Of a DNA stretch of 45,097 nucleotides, positions 21,910-30,817 are shown piece by piece. Under the pieces are notes generated by a model. It saw only the letters and a list, made by a program, of their open reading frames with translations, was not told the DNA's origin and searched no databases. The position numbers and the translations under genes are program-made. The stretch comes from Nitrospirota bacterium (lineage in GTDB: Bacteria; Nitrospirota; Leptospirillia; Leptospirillales; Leptospirillaceae), in the NCBI GenBank assembly GCA_021827365.1, contig JAKAWK010000003.1, positions 1 through 45,097 of the forward strand. The letters are read 5' to 3'. Position 1 is the stretch's first letter, and each line of letters begins with the position of its first letter.

Positions 21910-23670
21910 CTAGCCGCTTCCCGCGGGCCCCTCCGGCCGGGTTTTGGAGGGCTTCTTCCGGAGAAAGTCCAGAAGCTCTCCCAAAGGGCGGGCATTGAGG
22001 AGATCCGACGCCTCGATCCATCCCCTCCGGGCCTGGCCCACCCCCCATTCGAGATTGTCGAACTCCCCCGGGGCATGGGCATCGGAATTGATGGCCAGAA
22101 GCACCCCCTCGTCTTTGGCCATGCGGCAGTAAACGTCGGTCAGGTCGAGCCGCTCCGGATGGGCGTTGACCTCAAGCGCCACCTGGCGCTCCCGGGCCTT
22201 TCTGAGGACCCTGAGCATGTCGAGGTCGTAGGGTTCCCGTTCCCCGATCAGCCGACCGGTGGGATGCGCCAGGATGTTGAACCGGGGATGGTCCATGGCC
22301 CGGAGGATGCGGGTCGTCTGGTCGGCCCGGGAGAGGGAGAATTTGCTGTGCACCGCCCCCACCACCAGGTCGAGAGACAAAAGGGATTGGTCGGGCAGGT
22401 CGAGCTGGCCGTCTTCGAGGATATCCACCTCGATCCCTTTGAGAAGGGAGAGACCGGGAAAGAGGGGGCGGAGACGGTCGATTTCTTCTCCCTGCTCCCG
22501 GAGCTCGGCAGGACCGAGGCCATGGACCATCGTGAGGCGCCGGGAGTGGTCGGTGATGGCCAGATAGGACCACCCCCGGTCGCGGGCGGCCTCGGCCATC
22601 TCCCGGACACTGTTGTGGCCGTCGGTCCATCGGGTATGGGCGTGCAGGTCGCCCTTGAGGTCGGGAAGGGTCACAAGGGCGGGGAGGGGACCCCGGGCGG
22701 CCCTCTGGATCTCCCCCCGGTCCTCCCGGAGCTCGGGAGGAATCATCGAAAGTCCCAGGATCCGGTAGACCGACTCCTCGGTCTCTCCGGCGACCCGGTT
22801 CTTCCCCCGGAAGACTCCGTATTCGTTGATCTTGAGTCCCCGGTCCTGGGCGAGCCTTCTAAGGGCGATATTGTGGGCCCGGGATCCGGTGAAGTAGACG
22901 AGGGCCGCCCCGAAGGAGGCCGGGGGCATGACCCGGAGGTCGACCTGGATCCCGGAGGAGAGGACGACACTGGCTTTGGTGGAGCCGCTGGCAAGAACGC
23001 GCTCCACCCCCTCCCAGGAGACGAAGCGCCCGACGACGGGCTCCGGATCCTCCGTGGTGACAAGAAGGTCGAGATCCCCGACCGTCTCCTTCCTCCGCCG
23101 GAAGCTTCCGGCCACGACCACCTCCCGGACCCCCCGGACTCCCGTTAGGAGCGTGACCAGGGGCCTGGCATACTGGGCGGCGGTGGCCAGCTTGTAGCGG
23201 CGAACCTTGGCCAGACGGGCCTCGACCGACTTGATCAGGCGCTCTTCGGACCGGGGGCCGAATCCCCGGAGGCCGGCGATCCGATGGTCCAGAAGGGCCC
23301 GGTGGAGTCCGCTGATGTCCTGGATCCCAAGCTCCTCGTAGAAGGCCCGGACCTTTTTGGGACCGAGGCCGGGAATGGAGAGAAGCTCGGTCAGGTGGGG
23401 CGGAAACTCCTCCCGAAGCTTCTCCAAAGTCGACAGGCGTCCGGTTGACAGGATCTCCCGGATCTTTCCGTCGAGGTCCGTGCCCACCCCCGGGATCCGG
23501 GGCAGATGGCCGGTTTTGGAAAGGACTTCGGAGAGGTTCTCCCCCCATTCCCCCACGGTCCGGGCGGCATTTCTATAGGCCCGGGCCCGGAAGGGGTTGT
23601 CCCCCCGGACCTCCAAAAGATCGGCCACCTGGTCGAAGATTCTTGCGATATCGGCATTCTGGACGGCCAT
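21910..23670 (-). CDS. polX: DNA polymerase X with PHP domain (PolX)
   Basis: A 586-residue bacterial PolX, a gap-filling repair polymerase fused to a PHP exonuclease. The N-terminal 8-kDa/helix-hairpin-helix part covers about 1-130 (LPRIPGVGTDLDGKI; LLSIPGLGPKKVRAFY). The nucleotidyltransferase core has GSFRRRKETVGDLDLLV with two catalytic Asp, and QVDLRVMP with the third. The PHP domain from about residue 345 shows DLHAHTRWTDG, AITDHS, GIEVDIL, LAHPTGR and NSDAHAP metal-binding motifs. Length is normal for the family. It is 41 bases downstream of tolC and probably shares its transcript; GGGGGAGG precedes the ATG closely. Confidence 0.95.
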   Translation of the reverse strand: MAVQNADIARIFDQVADLLEVRGDNPFRARAYRNAARTVGEWGENLSEVLSKTGHLPRIPGVGTDLDGKIREILSTGRLSTLEKLREEFPPHLTELLSIPGLGPKKVRAFYEELGIQDISGLHRALLDHRIAGLRGFGPRSEERLIKSVEARLAKVRRYKLATAAQYARPLVTLLTGVRGVREVVVAGSFRRRKETVGDLDLLVTTEDPEPVVGRFVSWEGVERVLASGSTKASVVLSSGIQVDLRVMPPASFGAALVYFTGSRAHNIALRRLAQDRGLKINEYGVFRGKNRVAGETEESVYRILGLSMIPPELREDRGEIQRAARGPLPALVTLPDLKGDLHAHTRWTDGHNSVREMAEAARDRGWSYLAITDHSRRLTMVHGLGPAELREQGEEIDRLRPLFPGLSLLKGIEVDILEDGQLDLPDQSLLSLDLVVGAVHSKFSLSRADQTTRILRAMDHPRFNILAHPTGRLIGEREPYDLDMLRVLRKARERQVALEVNAHPERLDLTDVYCRMAKDEGVLLAINSDAHAPGEFDNLEWGVGQARRGWIEASDLLNARPLGELLDFLRKKPSKTRPEGPAGSG

Positions 23671-23711
23671 CGCCTCCCCCTTTCTCTTTGTAATCCGCTC
23701 CTTCCCCCTTG

Positions 23712-25127
23712 TCAGGGAGGGGAGAGGTCCCCCACGGCGTAATGGTATAGAACGACCTTCTGTGCCAGGGAATACTTGGCCGTGACCAGATCGGCCCGGG
23801 CCTTCCTGAGCGCGGTCTGGGCGTCGATCACATCGAGGGCCGTGGCCATCCCCGCGCTGTAGGAGCCCTCTTCGAGACGGTCGTATTCGAGGGCGTTTTG
23901 GAGTTCGGTCCGGCTTTCGGCCAGCTCCTGCCGGGCCTCTGCGATGTCGAGGTAGGCCTGGCGGACCTGCGAGGAGACCGAAAGCTCCGCCTCCTCCTTC
24001 TGGTGGATCGACTCGTTTAAAAAGGCCCGGGCCTGATGGATCTGGGCCAGGTTCCCGCCGCCCTCGAAGATGGGAATGTTCAGGACCCCTCCAAAGGCGA
24101 AGGAGGAATAGGGTCCGCTGGGAAGAGAGGGAAATCCCAGGGCCGAGGGAGGAATCTGGGCCAGGAAGTACTGGGCCTGCCCGGTCAGGGAGGGATAGTT
24201 CTGGCGCCAGGCCACCTTGAGGTTCTCCTGGGCCGCATTGACCGAGTGACGTGCCGCCAGAAGGGAGGGATTGGATTCGGAGGCCTTCCTGAGATCCGGA
24301 AGAAGACGGGCCCGTAGTCCCTCGGGAATCGGAAGATCGGTGACGGGAACATAGTGTTTCTCCGTCATGTCCCCGATGGTGGTGGCCAGGACGATCTGGG
24401 CCTTCTTCCGGGCGTTCACCGCCTGGATCCTCCCCAGGATGGCGTTGGCCAGGTTGACCCTGGCCTGGGTCACGTCGGCCTTTAAGCCCATGCCGGCCTT
24501 GAGCCGCATGAGGGAGGCGTCGAGGTGGTTTCGGGCGTCAATTACATTGAGCCGGCTCACCCCTTCCTGCTCGATCGCCGCGATCAGGCCATAGTAGGCC
24601 GTTTCCACATCCCGGATGATCGACTGGGAGGTTGCGAGATAGGTATCCTTCTGGGCTCTTAAGGACCATTTTCTCTGGGAGATCTGGGAGGTGGTCCGGC
24701 CGAAGTCGAAGATCAGCTGGGTGAGGGTCACGGTGGTGAGCTGGGCATCGACAAACTGGTAGTTCGGAAAGAGGAAAAAGCCGAGAAAGCTGTTCGCATA
24801 GGTATTCTGGTAGGAGGCCTGGAGCTGGGGAAGGTAGGTGGAACGGGCCTGGGTCTCCGTGGCCCGGAGATTCCGGATCCGGTCCTGGTCGATCTTCCGG
24901 AGCGGACGAAGGTGGAGGGCCCGGCGAACGGCCTCCTTCATCGTGATCGGAACCCCCGAGATAATCGGGGAGGTCAGGGTGTCCTCTGTGGTCGTCAGGG
25001 TCTCGGCCCAAGTCAAAGGGACCAGGCTCCCGACAAGAAGAAGGGCTAGAAAAAGGGCCGGAAGTCCCCTTCGGAGCGGGGCTTTCCCGTCTGTTCCGGG
25101 CCGGATTGGTTCACACCATGTCATCAT
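23712..25127 (-). CDS. TolC-family outer membrane efflux protein
   Basis: A 471-residue outer-membrane channel of the type I/tripartite exporter class. An N-terminal signal segment (ALFLALLLVGSLVPLTWA) is preceded by about 25 polar residues. Two TolC repeats follow, with helical stretches such as AYYGLIAAIEQEGVSRLNVIDARNHLDAS and QEELAESRTELQNALEYDRLEEGSYSAG, ending with ALDVIDAQTALRKARADLVTAKYSLAQ, the usual family motif. It starts 28 bases after the second permease gene. It should complete an envelope-spanning exporter with the HlyD-like protein and the ABC transporter. Confidence 0.93.
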   Translation of the reverse strand: MMTWCEPIRPGTDGKAPLRRGLPALFLALLLVGSLVPLTWAETLTTTEDTLTSPIISGVPITMKEAVRRALHLRPLRKIDQDRIRNLRATETQARSTYLPQLQASYQNTYANSFLGFFLFPNYQFVDAQLTTVTLTQLIFDFGRTTSQISQRKWSLRAQKDTYLATSQSIIRDVETAYYGLIAAIEQEGVSRLNVIDARNHLDASLMRLKAGMGLKADVTQARVNLANAILGRIQAVNARKKAQIVLATTIGDMTEKHYVPVTDLPIPEGLRARLLPDLRKASESNPSLLAARHSVNAAQENLKVAWRQNYPSLTGQAQYFLAQIPPSALGFPSLPSGPYSSFAFGGVLNIPIFEGGGNLAQIHQARAFLNESIHQKEEAELSVSSQVRQAYLDIAEARQELAESRTELQNALEYDRLEEGSYSAGMATALDVIDAQTALRKARADLVTAKYSLAQKVVLYHYAVGDLSPP

Positions 25128-25155
25128 GCGTCTCCCGCCGTTTGGGTGTTTCCGA

Positions 25156-26289
25156 TCAGTCGAGCGCTTTTCTGAAGCGCAGGGTGGAGAGGGTCAGAAG
25201 GCCGATCCCGATTACCGCCATGGCCAGAAGGTCGGGCCAGAGGACCGCGATCCCGACCCCCTTCAAAAAAGTGGCCCGGATCACGACCAGATAGTAGCGG
25301 AGCGGGTCCAGGTAGGTCACCCACTGCATGGGCCGGGGCATGCTGGCGATCGGGAAGCTGAACCCCGACAGGGTAAACATGGGATTCGAGACGAAGAAGT
25401 TCGCCCCGAAGGCCTGCTGCTGGGTCCGGACCAGGGTGGAGATCAGGAGTCCCAGACCCAGGGTGCTCAGGAGGAAGAGGGCGGTTCCCAGCATCAGGAT
25501 GAAGGGATTGCCCACGAAGGGCACCTGGAACCAGAGGACTCCGAAGACGGCCACGAGAGCGGTTTCGGCAAATCCGATCAGAAAGAAGGGGATCGTTTTT
25601 CCCAGAATGAATTCGTAGGGGCGGATCGGGGAGACCATGATCTGCTCGAGGGTCCCGATCTCCCGCTCCCGGACGACGGCGGAGGCGGTCAGGGAGACGG
25701 TGAGGATCAGGGAAAGCGTTCCCACCACCCCCGGGACGAAAAACCATCGTCCGTCCAGATTGGGGTTGAACCAGGGACGCTGGGCCACATCGAGCTCCTC
25801 CACCCGGGCCGTGATTCCGCCCGGGATCCGTGTGGCATAGGTATTTCCCTGACTGGCCGAATAGGTCGCCGCGATCTGTTCGACATAACCCAGGGCAATC
25901 AGAGCGGTGTTGGAATTCGTTCCATCGACCACGACCTGGAGGGGGGCCTTCTGTCCCTTCAGGAGAAAGGCCGCAAATCGCGGCTGAATGGTGATCCCCA
26001 CCGTGGCCGTTCCGTCGTCGATCGCCTGGCCGACATCCCGTTCCGTTCCGGCGATTTTCACGACATCGAAGCGGGTGCTGGCGACGAAGTGGGAGATGAG
26101 GTCCCGGCTTTCCTGGGAGTGGTCCCGGTCGAGGATGACGGTGTTGACGTGATAGACCTCGAATGTGGCCGCATAGCCGAAGATCAGCATCTGGATAAGG
26201 GGCGGCACGATCAGGCGGAACATGGCCCACCGGTCTCGCCTGATCTCGAGGAGTTCCTTGACAAGGATGCGGATGATCCGTTCGAACAT
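25156..26289 (-). CDS. ABC-2 type transporter permease (second of pair)
   Basis: A 377-residue permease of the YbhR/YhhJ type. One N-terminal membrane span (MFRLIVPPLIQMLIFGYAATFEVYHV) is followed by a large periplasmic domain (about 50-175) and five C-terminal spans. VREREIGTLEQIMVSPIRPYEFILGKTIPFF is the conserved ABC-2 cytoplasmic motif. It follows the first permease by 9 bases. The two permeases are alike in layout and probably form a heterodimer. The substrate cannot be read from sequence; organic toxins or metal-stressed lipids are possible. Confidence 0.92.
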   Translation of the reverse strand: MFERIIRILVKELLEIRRDRWAMFRLIVPPLIQMLIFGYAATFEVYHVNTVILDRDHSQESRDLISHFVASTRFDVVKIAGTERDVGQAIDDGTATVGITIQPRFAAFLLKGQKAPLQVVVDGTNSNTALIALGYVEQIAATYSASQGNTYATRIPGGITARVEELDVAQRPWFNPNLDGRWFFVPGVVGTLSLILTVSLTASAVVREREIGTLEQIMVSPIRPYEFILGKTIPFFLIGFAETALVAVFGVLWFQVPFVGNPFILMLGTALFLLSTLGLGLLISTLVRTQQQAFGANFFVSNPMFTLSGFSFPIASMPRPMQWVTYLDPLRYYLVVIRATFLKGVGIAVLWPDLLAMAVIGIGLLTLSTLRFRKALD

Positions 26290-26298
26290 GGCGCCGTC

Positions 26299-27435
26299 TC
26301 AGTCCAGTCTTTTCTTGAAGGCCCGTCCGGCCAGGAAGGCTACGACCAGAGCATAGATCCCCATGGCCAACACAGGCCGTGCGAGATCTTCGAGTCCGGA
26401 GCCTTTCAGGAAGAGGGACTTCAGGATGGTGACGTAATATCGTGCGAAGACCACGTAGGTCACTCCCTGCACGAGAGTGGGCATCTGGTCGATGGGAAAG
26501 GCGTAGCCGGAAAGGAGCGAGGTCGGGAGAAGAGTCACGAGGACGGCGATCTGGGAGGCTCCGACCTGGCTTTTGATGGCGGCCGATATGAGAAACCCCA
26601 CTCCGAGCACGACCACAAGAAAGAGGGAGGTCGTCAAAAAAAGGGCGAAGAGGCTTCCCCGGAAGGGGACATGGAACCAGAAGACGGAGAAGACGAGACA
26701 GAAGACGGCATCCAGCATTCCGATGGCAAAATAGGGCAGGAGCTTGCCCAGCATGACTTCGGAAGGCTGAACGGGGGTCGAGATCAGAAGCTCCATCGTG
26801 CCCCGCTCCCATTCCCGGGAAATGGTGAGTGAGGTCAGGAGGGCCCCCACCAGGGCCATGATGAGGGCCACGACCCCGGGTATGATGTAATTTCGGCTGT
26901 CGAGATCCTCGTTGTACCAGACCCTCTCCTCGAGATCCACTCCCTGGTTTTGCATGGCGGGAGATCCCCCGAATCCCTGGGCCGCTACGGCAAGATTTCC
27001 GGCAAATCCGTTGACGACCGACTGGGCATAGCCGATGGCGATGTTGGCGGTGTTGTCGTCGCTTGCGTCGGCCAGAACCTGGACGGTGCTGCCGCCCGAG
27101 TCGGAGAGTTTCTGGGAGAAGTCGTGAGGGATGGTGATCACGATCCGGCAGCGGTCGCTGTCAAGCGCGGCCTTCGCCTCTCGGTAGTTTTTGAGGACCG
27201 CGACGATCGAGAAATATTCCGAGGCCTGGAAATGCTTGAGAAGGGCCTGGCTGTTCTGGCTCCCTTCCCGGTCATAGACGCAGACGGGCAGGTGTTTGAT
27301 GTCCAGGCTCACGCCGTAACCCAGAAGGATCATCTGCATGAAGGGCATGAAGAGGGCGATGATCAGGCTCCGGGTGTCCCGCCGGATCTGGATGGTCTCC
27401 TTGACCGCAATCGCCCGGATCCGTCCCCACCTCAT
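26299..27435 (-). CDS. ABC-2 type transporter permease (first of pair)
   Basis: A 378-residue permease with the same plan: N-terminal span (SLIIALFMPFMQMILLGYGVSL), periplasmic domain and five spans at the C-terminus. The ABC-2 motif is ISREWERGTMELLISTPVQPSEVMLGKLLPYF. The ATG overlaps the stop of the upstream ATPase gene (ATGA), giving tight coupling. YhhJ/YbhS-like proteins of E. coli are the nearest named relatives I can suggest. Confidence 0.92.
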   Translation of the reverse strand: MRWGRIRAIAVKETIQIRRDTRSLIIALFMPFMQMILLGYGVSLDIKHLPVCVYDREGSQNSQALLKHFQASEYFSIVAVLKNYREAKAALDSDRCRIVITIPHDFSQKLSDSGGSTVQVLADASDDNTANIAIGYAQSVVNGFAGNLAVAAQGFGGSPAMQNQGVDLEERVWYNEDLDSRNYIIPGVVALIMALVGALLTSLTISREWERGTMELLISTPVQPSEVMLGKLLPYFAIGMLDAVFCLVFSVFWFHVPFRGSLFALFLTTSLFLVVVLGVGFLISAAIKSQVGASQIAVLVTLLPTSLLSGYAFPIDQMPTLVQGVTYVVFARYYVTILKSLFLKGSGLEDLARPVLAMGIYALVVAFLAGRAFKKRLD

Positions 27436-28394
27436 CCGGCGCCTCCCTGGGGGCTGTTCTCCCCCACCATCCGTACAAAGATGTCGTCGATGGAGGGTTC
27501 AATTGAGCCGATCCGGGCCACCGGGATCCCTGCGGTGGTGAGACGGCCCTCAAGGTCGCGGCAGGAGATCTTTGCCGGGTCGACAAGGAGATGGACCGCG
27601 TTTCCGAAGGCCGCGGCGTCGAGAATCCCGGGTTGACCCTCAAGGAGACTGATCGCCTTCCCGATGTCTGGGCATTCGACCGACAGGAGGTGGCCCCCCA
27701 GGTCCCGTTTTTTCAGGGTGGTGGGACTTTCCAGAGCCAAGAGCCTCCCCCGGTTGATCAGGGCGATGGTATTGCAATATTCCGCCTCATCCATGTAGTG
27801 GGTGGAGACGACGATCGTGACCCCGTCTTCGGAAAGGGAATGGATCAGGTCCCAGAATCGCCGCCGCGACTCGGGGTCGACGCCGGAGGTCGGCTCGTCG
27901 AGAAAAAGGATGGGAGGGCGGTGAAGGATCGCGCATCCCAGGGCCAGCCGCTGTTTCCATCCCCCCGCCAGGGTCGAGACCAGGAAGTCCTCCCGGCCTT
28001 CGAGGCCCGCCATCGTGACGGCAAAACGGATGCGTTCGGGGAGGATCGTCTTGGGGACCCGGTAGATCCCTCCGAAGAATCTCAGGTTCTCCATAACCGT
28101 CAGGTCCCCGTAGAGGGAGAACTTCTGGGACATGTAGCCGATATGCTCCCGGACCGTCTCCGGATCCTTCGCGACATCGATTCCGGAGACTATGGCGTGT
28201 CCTTCGGAGGGCGAAAGGAGGCCGCACAGCATCCGGATGATGGTCGACTTTCCGGCGCCGTTCGGGCCGAGAAATCCGATGATGGTGCCCCGCTCCACCT
28301 GAAAGCTGACATGGTCGACGGCGGTGAAGTCTCCGAAGCGCTTGACCAGGTTTTCGACTTCGATGGCCGGCTCCTTCGGGGCAGTTTCCGTCAC
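27432..28394 (-). CDS. ABC transporter ATP-binding protein (second of pair)
   Basis: A 320-residue ATPase read from GTG at 28394, which overlaps the stop of the preceding ATPase (GTGA). Walker A is GPNGAGKST, and Walker B is ILFLDEPTSGVDP. The signature reads LAGGWKQRL rather than the LSGGMKQKL of its neighbour. That lets the two ATPases be told apart and suggests an asymmetric heterodimer. The C-terminal 90 residues form the extra domain common in ABC-2 ATPases. A longer reading frame upstream exists but overlaps the first ATPase heavily. Confidence 0.92.
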   Translation of the reverse strand: MTETAPKEPAIEVENLVKRFGDFTAVDHVSFQVERGTIIGFLGPNGAGKSTIIRMLCGLLSPSEGHAIVSGIDVAKDPETVREHIGYMSQKFSLYGDLTVMENLRFFGGIYRVPKTILPERIRFAVTMAGLEGREDFLVSTLAGGWKQRLALGCAILHRPPILFLDEPTSGVDPESRRRFWDLIHSLSEDGVTIVVSTHYMDEAEYCNTIALINRGRLLALESPTTLKKRDLGGHLLSVECPDIGKAISLLEGQPGILDAAAFGNAVHLLVDPAKISCRDLEGRLTTAGIPVARIGSIEPSIDDIFVRMVGENSPQGGAG

Positions 28395-29335
28395 GGAGAG
28401 GTCCTTTTTGTCTTGAGCAGAGCCAGAAAGAGATCCTCCATGGTCGGCTCCGTGACCGTCACCGGGTCGAAGGGCAGTCCCGCCTCCGAAAGAGCCCGGG
28501 TGATTTCGGGGATGCGCTTTTGATCGTCGTCCACGGCGACATGGACGTGGTCCCCCATCAGGAGGGCTCCCGAGATGCCCTCCAGGGACTGGATCCTCTT
28601 CTGAATCTCCCGAGACTCGGTCGAGGCGATATTGAGAAGCTTTCCCGGCATCTTGGCCTTGAGATTGGCGGGGGTGTCGCAATAGGCCATCGTTCCCTGG
28701 TGGAAGAGGGCGAGCCGCGTGCAGCGCTCCGCCTCCTCGAGGTAGGCCGTCGAGATGAGGATCGTGACCCCCTCCTCCCTGAGGCCATAGAGAATCTTCC
28801 AGAAATCCCGGCGGGAAACAGGGTCCACCCCCGTGGTCGGCTCGTCCAAGAGAAGGATCTTGGGCGTGTGGATCAGGGCACAGACCAGGCCGAGTTTCTG
28901 TTTCATTCCTCCCGAGAGCTGGCCGGCCAGGCGTTTGCGGAAGGGCTCCATCCCGAAGGAGGTCAGAAGGGGGCCGATCCTCTGGTCCCGCAGGGCCACG
29001 GGGACCTCGAAGATATCGGCGTAGAAGCGCACGTTTTCATCGACGGTCAGATCCTCGTAGAGTCCGAACCTCTGGGGCATGTAGCTCAGGTGCTGCCGGG
29101 CCATTTCCGGATCCCGGACCACGTCGATGCCGTCGATCGTCGCGGTCCCGCTGTCGGGCGGCATCACACCTGCGAGCAGCCGGATGACCGTGGTCTTTCC
29201 GGCCCCGTCGGGACCTGCGAGTCCGAAAATTTCCCCCTTTCCGACTGAGAAGGAGAGCTCCTTCACGGCGAAGACCCCCGGGAAATGCTTGACGAGATTC
29301 TTGGCTTCGACCATGGGGCCGGGTTCCGGTGTCAT
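28391..29335 (-). CDS. ABC transporter ATP-binding protein (first of pair)
   Basis: A 314-residue ATPase: Walker A GPDGAGKTT, Q-loop YMPQRFGLYEDLTV, signature LSGGMKQKL, Walker B ILLLDEPTTGVDP and a switch region where the usual His is replaced (ISTAYLEEAERC). In that place family members often have STHYMDEAE, as the second ATPase does, so the H-loop His is missing here. It overlaps the HlyD-like stop by 4 bases. Together the two ATPases and the permeases correspond to a split version of E. coli RbbA (YhiH) plus YhhJ. Confidence 0.92.
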   Translation of the reverse strand: MTPEPGPMVEAKNLVKHFPGVFAVKELSFSVGKGEIFGLAGPDGAGKTTVIRLLAGVMPPDSGTATIDGIDVVRDPEMARQHLSYMPQRFGLYEDLTVDENVRFYADIFEVPVALRDQRIGPLLTSFGMEPFRKRLAGQLSGGMKQKLGLVCALIHTPKILLLDEPTTGVDPVSRRDFWKILYGLREEGVTILISTAYLEEAERCTRLALFHQGTMAYCDTPANLKAKMPGKLLNIASTESREIQKRIQSLEGISGALLMGDHVHVAVDDDQKRIPEITRALSEAGLPFDPVTVTEPTMEDLFLALLKTKRTSP

Positions 29336-30366
29336 GGGGGGGCCACCTTGATGGCGGCATCGGCCGGAAGCCCCGGAACCAGTTCGTGGGTGGGGTTGTA
29401 GATGTCGATCTTGATCCGATAGACCAGGGTGACCCGTTCGGCATGCGTCTCGACCGTTTTCGGGGTGAACTCGGCGCTCGAGGCGATGGAGGAGACATGG
29501 CCTGTGTATTTTTTGCCGGGATAGGTGTCGGTGGTGATGGTGGCCCTGGCCCCCAGACGGACCCGGGCGATATCCGTTTCGTTGATGTAGGCCCGGAGCC
29601 AGATATGGTCGAGGTCGGCCAGGGTCACGACGGGGGTTCCCGGCTGGGCGATCTCTCCGATCTCCGCCTGGCGGACCAGAATGACCCCGTCGTAGGGAGC
29701 GACCAGGGTCGTGTATCCGAGAATGATGCGGGACATGCGAAGCTGGGCCCGGGCCGCCTTCACGGAGGCTTCGGCCAGCCGGACATTGCGCTCGGCTGTC
29801 CGTTCGAGGGCCTGGTCCCGCTCGAGATTGGCCCGGGACTGCTTGAGGGCCGTCAGGGCCAGATCCCGGTCATTGGTGGTGACATAGTCGTGGCTCAAAA
29901 GAAACTGGTTTCGCCCATAAGCAAGCTTCTTCATTTCAAGGTCCGCAAGATCGCTGACCAGGGTCTTCTGGGCCGCGACAAGATTTTGCCGGGTGGAGGA
30001 GAGCTGTCGCTTCTGGACGGCTAAATTGGTTTCTGCGATCGTCACCTGCTGGCGGTAGTCGGAGTCCTCGACCCGGGCGAGCAGGGTCCCGGCCTTGACC
30101 GATTGCCCTTCGTCGAAGGGGAGCACGATGATGCGCGACTGGATCGTCTTGAACCCCAGAACGCTTTCGTGGGCTTCGATGTTTCCCGAGACGACAAGGA
30201 CCTTCTCGGGCCGGATGAGGCCCAGGCGTTCTAAAAGAGGAATCCGAAAGTAATAGAAGGTCAGGGCGGCCAGGGAGAGAAGAGCTGCCAGGAGAAGTGT
30301 CCGTTTCGGGGAGGAGAGAAGAAAGGTTTTCAGACGTCCAAGAGGAGTAGGAGGAGGTTGTTCCAT
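29332..30366 (-). CDS. HlyD/YhiI-family periplasmic adaptor
   Basis: A 344-residue membrane fusion protein, first gene of the exporter operon. One N-terminal membrane anchor (TLLLAALLSLAALTFYYF) is followed by a biotinyl-lipoyl half-motif (VSGNIEAHESVLGFKTIQSRI), a long coiled-coil hairpin (about residues 95-215, TNLAVQKRQLSSTRQNLVAAQ) and the second lipoyl half with YTTLVAPYDGVILVRQAEIGEIAQPGTPVVTLADL. Start ATG 30366 has AGGAG six bases upstream; an upstream in-frame start at 30408 lacks one. The 286 bases between it and the tRNA hold no gene, and I found no convincing promoter there. Confidence 0.93.
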   Translation of the reverse strand: MEQPPPTPLGRLKTFLLSSPKRTLLLAALLSLAALTFYYFRIPLLERLGLIRPEKVLVVSGNIEAHESVLGFKTIQSRIIVLPFDEGQSVKAGTLLARVEDSDYRQQVTIAETNLAVQKRQLSSTRQNLVAAQKTLVSDLADLEMKKLAYGRNQFLLSHDYVTTNDRDLALTALKQSRANLERDQALERTAERNVRLAEASVKAARAQLRMSRIILGYTTLVAPYDGVILVRQAEIGEIAQPGTPVVTLADLDHIWLRAYINETDIARVRLGARATITTDTYPGKKYTGHVSSIASSAEFTPKTVETHAERVTLVYRIKIDIYNPTHELVPGLPADAAIKVAPP

Positions 30367-30652
30367 CGATTCTCCTGGTGAAAAGGATCTTATTCGTCCG
30401 GCGCCCAAAGATCGTATGAAAGGCTCTGCCCCAATGATACACCACGGGAGCAGGGGAGCCTACCAAGCCGGGGGTGGAGAAGAAATAGGGGAGGGTCCCG
30501 GGAATTCAGGGATTTCTGAGGGGCCGGGGAAGACAATCAGGAAGGAGGGTTTTCTCCGGGACCGGCAGAGGGCTTGGCAAAAACGGGACGGGTCAAAGCC
30601 GGACAGGCCCGTCTCATCGGGGGGTTCGGAAAATTGTGGGGAGGCTTGATCT

Positions 30653-30727
30653 TGGAGGCGGCGGCCAGATTCGAACTGGCGCATAAAGGTTTTGCAGACC
30701 TCTGCCTTACCGCTTGGCTACGCCGCC
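30653..30727 (-). tRNA. tRNA-Cys (GCA)
   Basis: The minus strand folds as a full cloverleaf. The 7-base acceptor GGCGGCG pairs with CGCCGCC. The anticodon loop CTGCAAA carries GCA, and the T-arm is GCCAG-TTCGAAT-CTGGC. The discriminator is U, as expected for tRNA-Cys, and CCA is encoded (3' end at 30653). Length is 75 bases including CCA. Confidence 0.97.
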
Positions 30728-30751
30728 GGTGGGGAATGGTTGGACCGTGAG

Positions 30752-30780
30752 ATTCTACCAGAGGAGGGAGCCTTGGGCAA
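30752..30780 (-). promoter_or_regulatory. Promoter of tRNA-Cys
   Basis: On the minus strand TTGCCC (30775-30780) and TAGAAT (30752-30757) are 17 bases apart. The predicted transcript start falls about 15-20 bases before the tRNA 5' end. Good sigma70 match by eye. Confidence 0.75.
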
Positions 30781-30817
30781 GCAATCCGGAAGGCCCGGAC
30801 CGCGGGGCTTGAGAAGG

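Noticed and set aside
24838-26832. 664-residue plus-strand open frame opposite tolC and the permeases
   Set aside because: Composition is that of reverse-strand codon bias (Gly, Asp, Glu, His), and it overlaps three well-supported genes.
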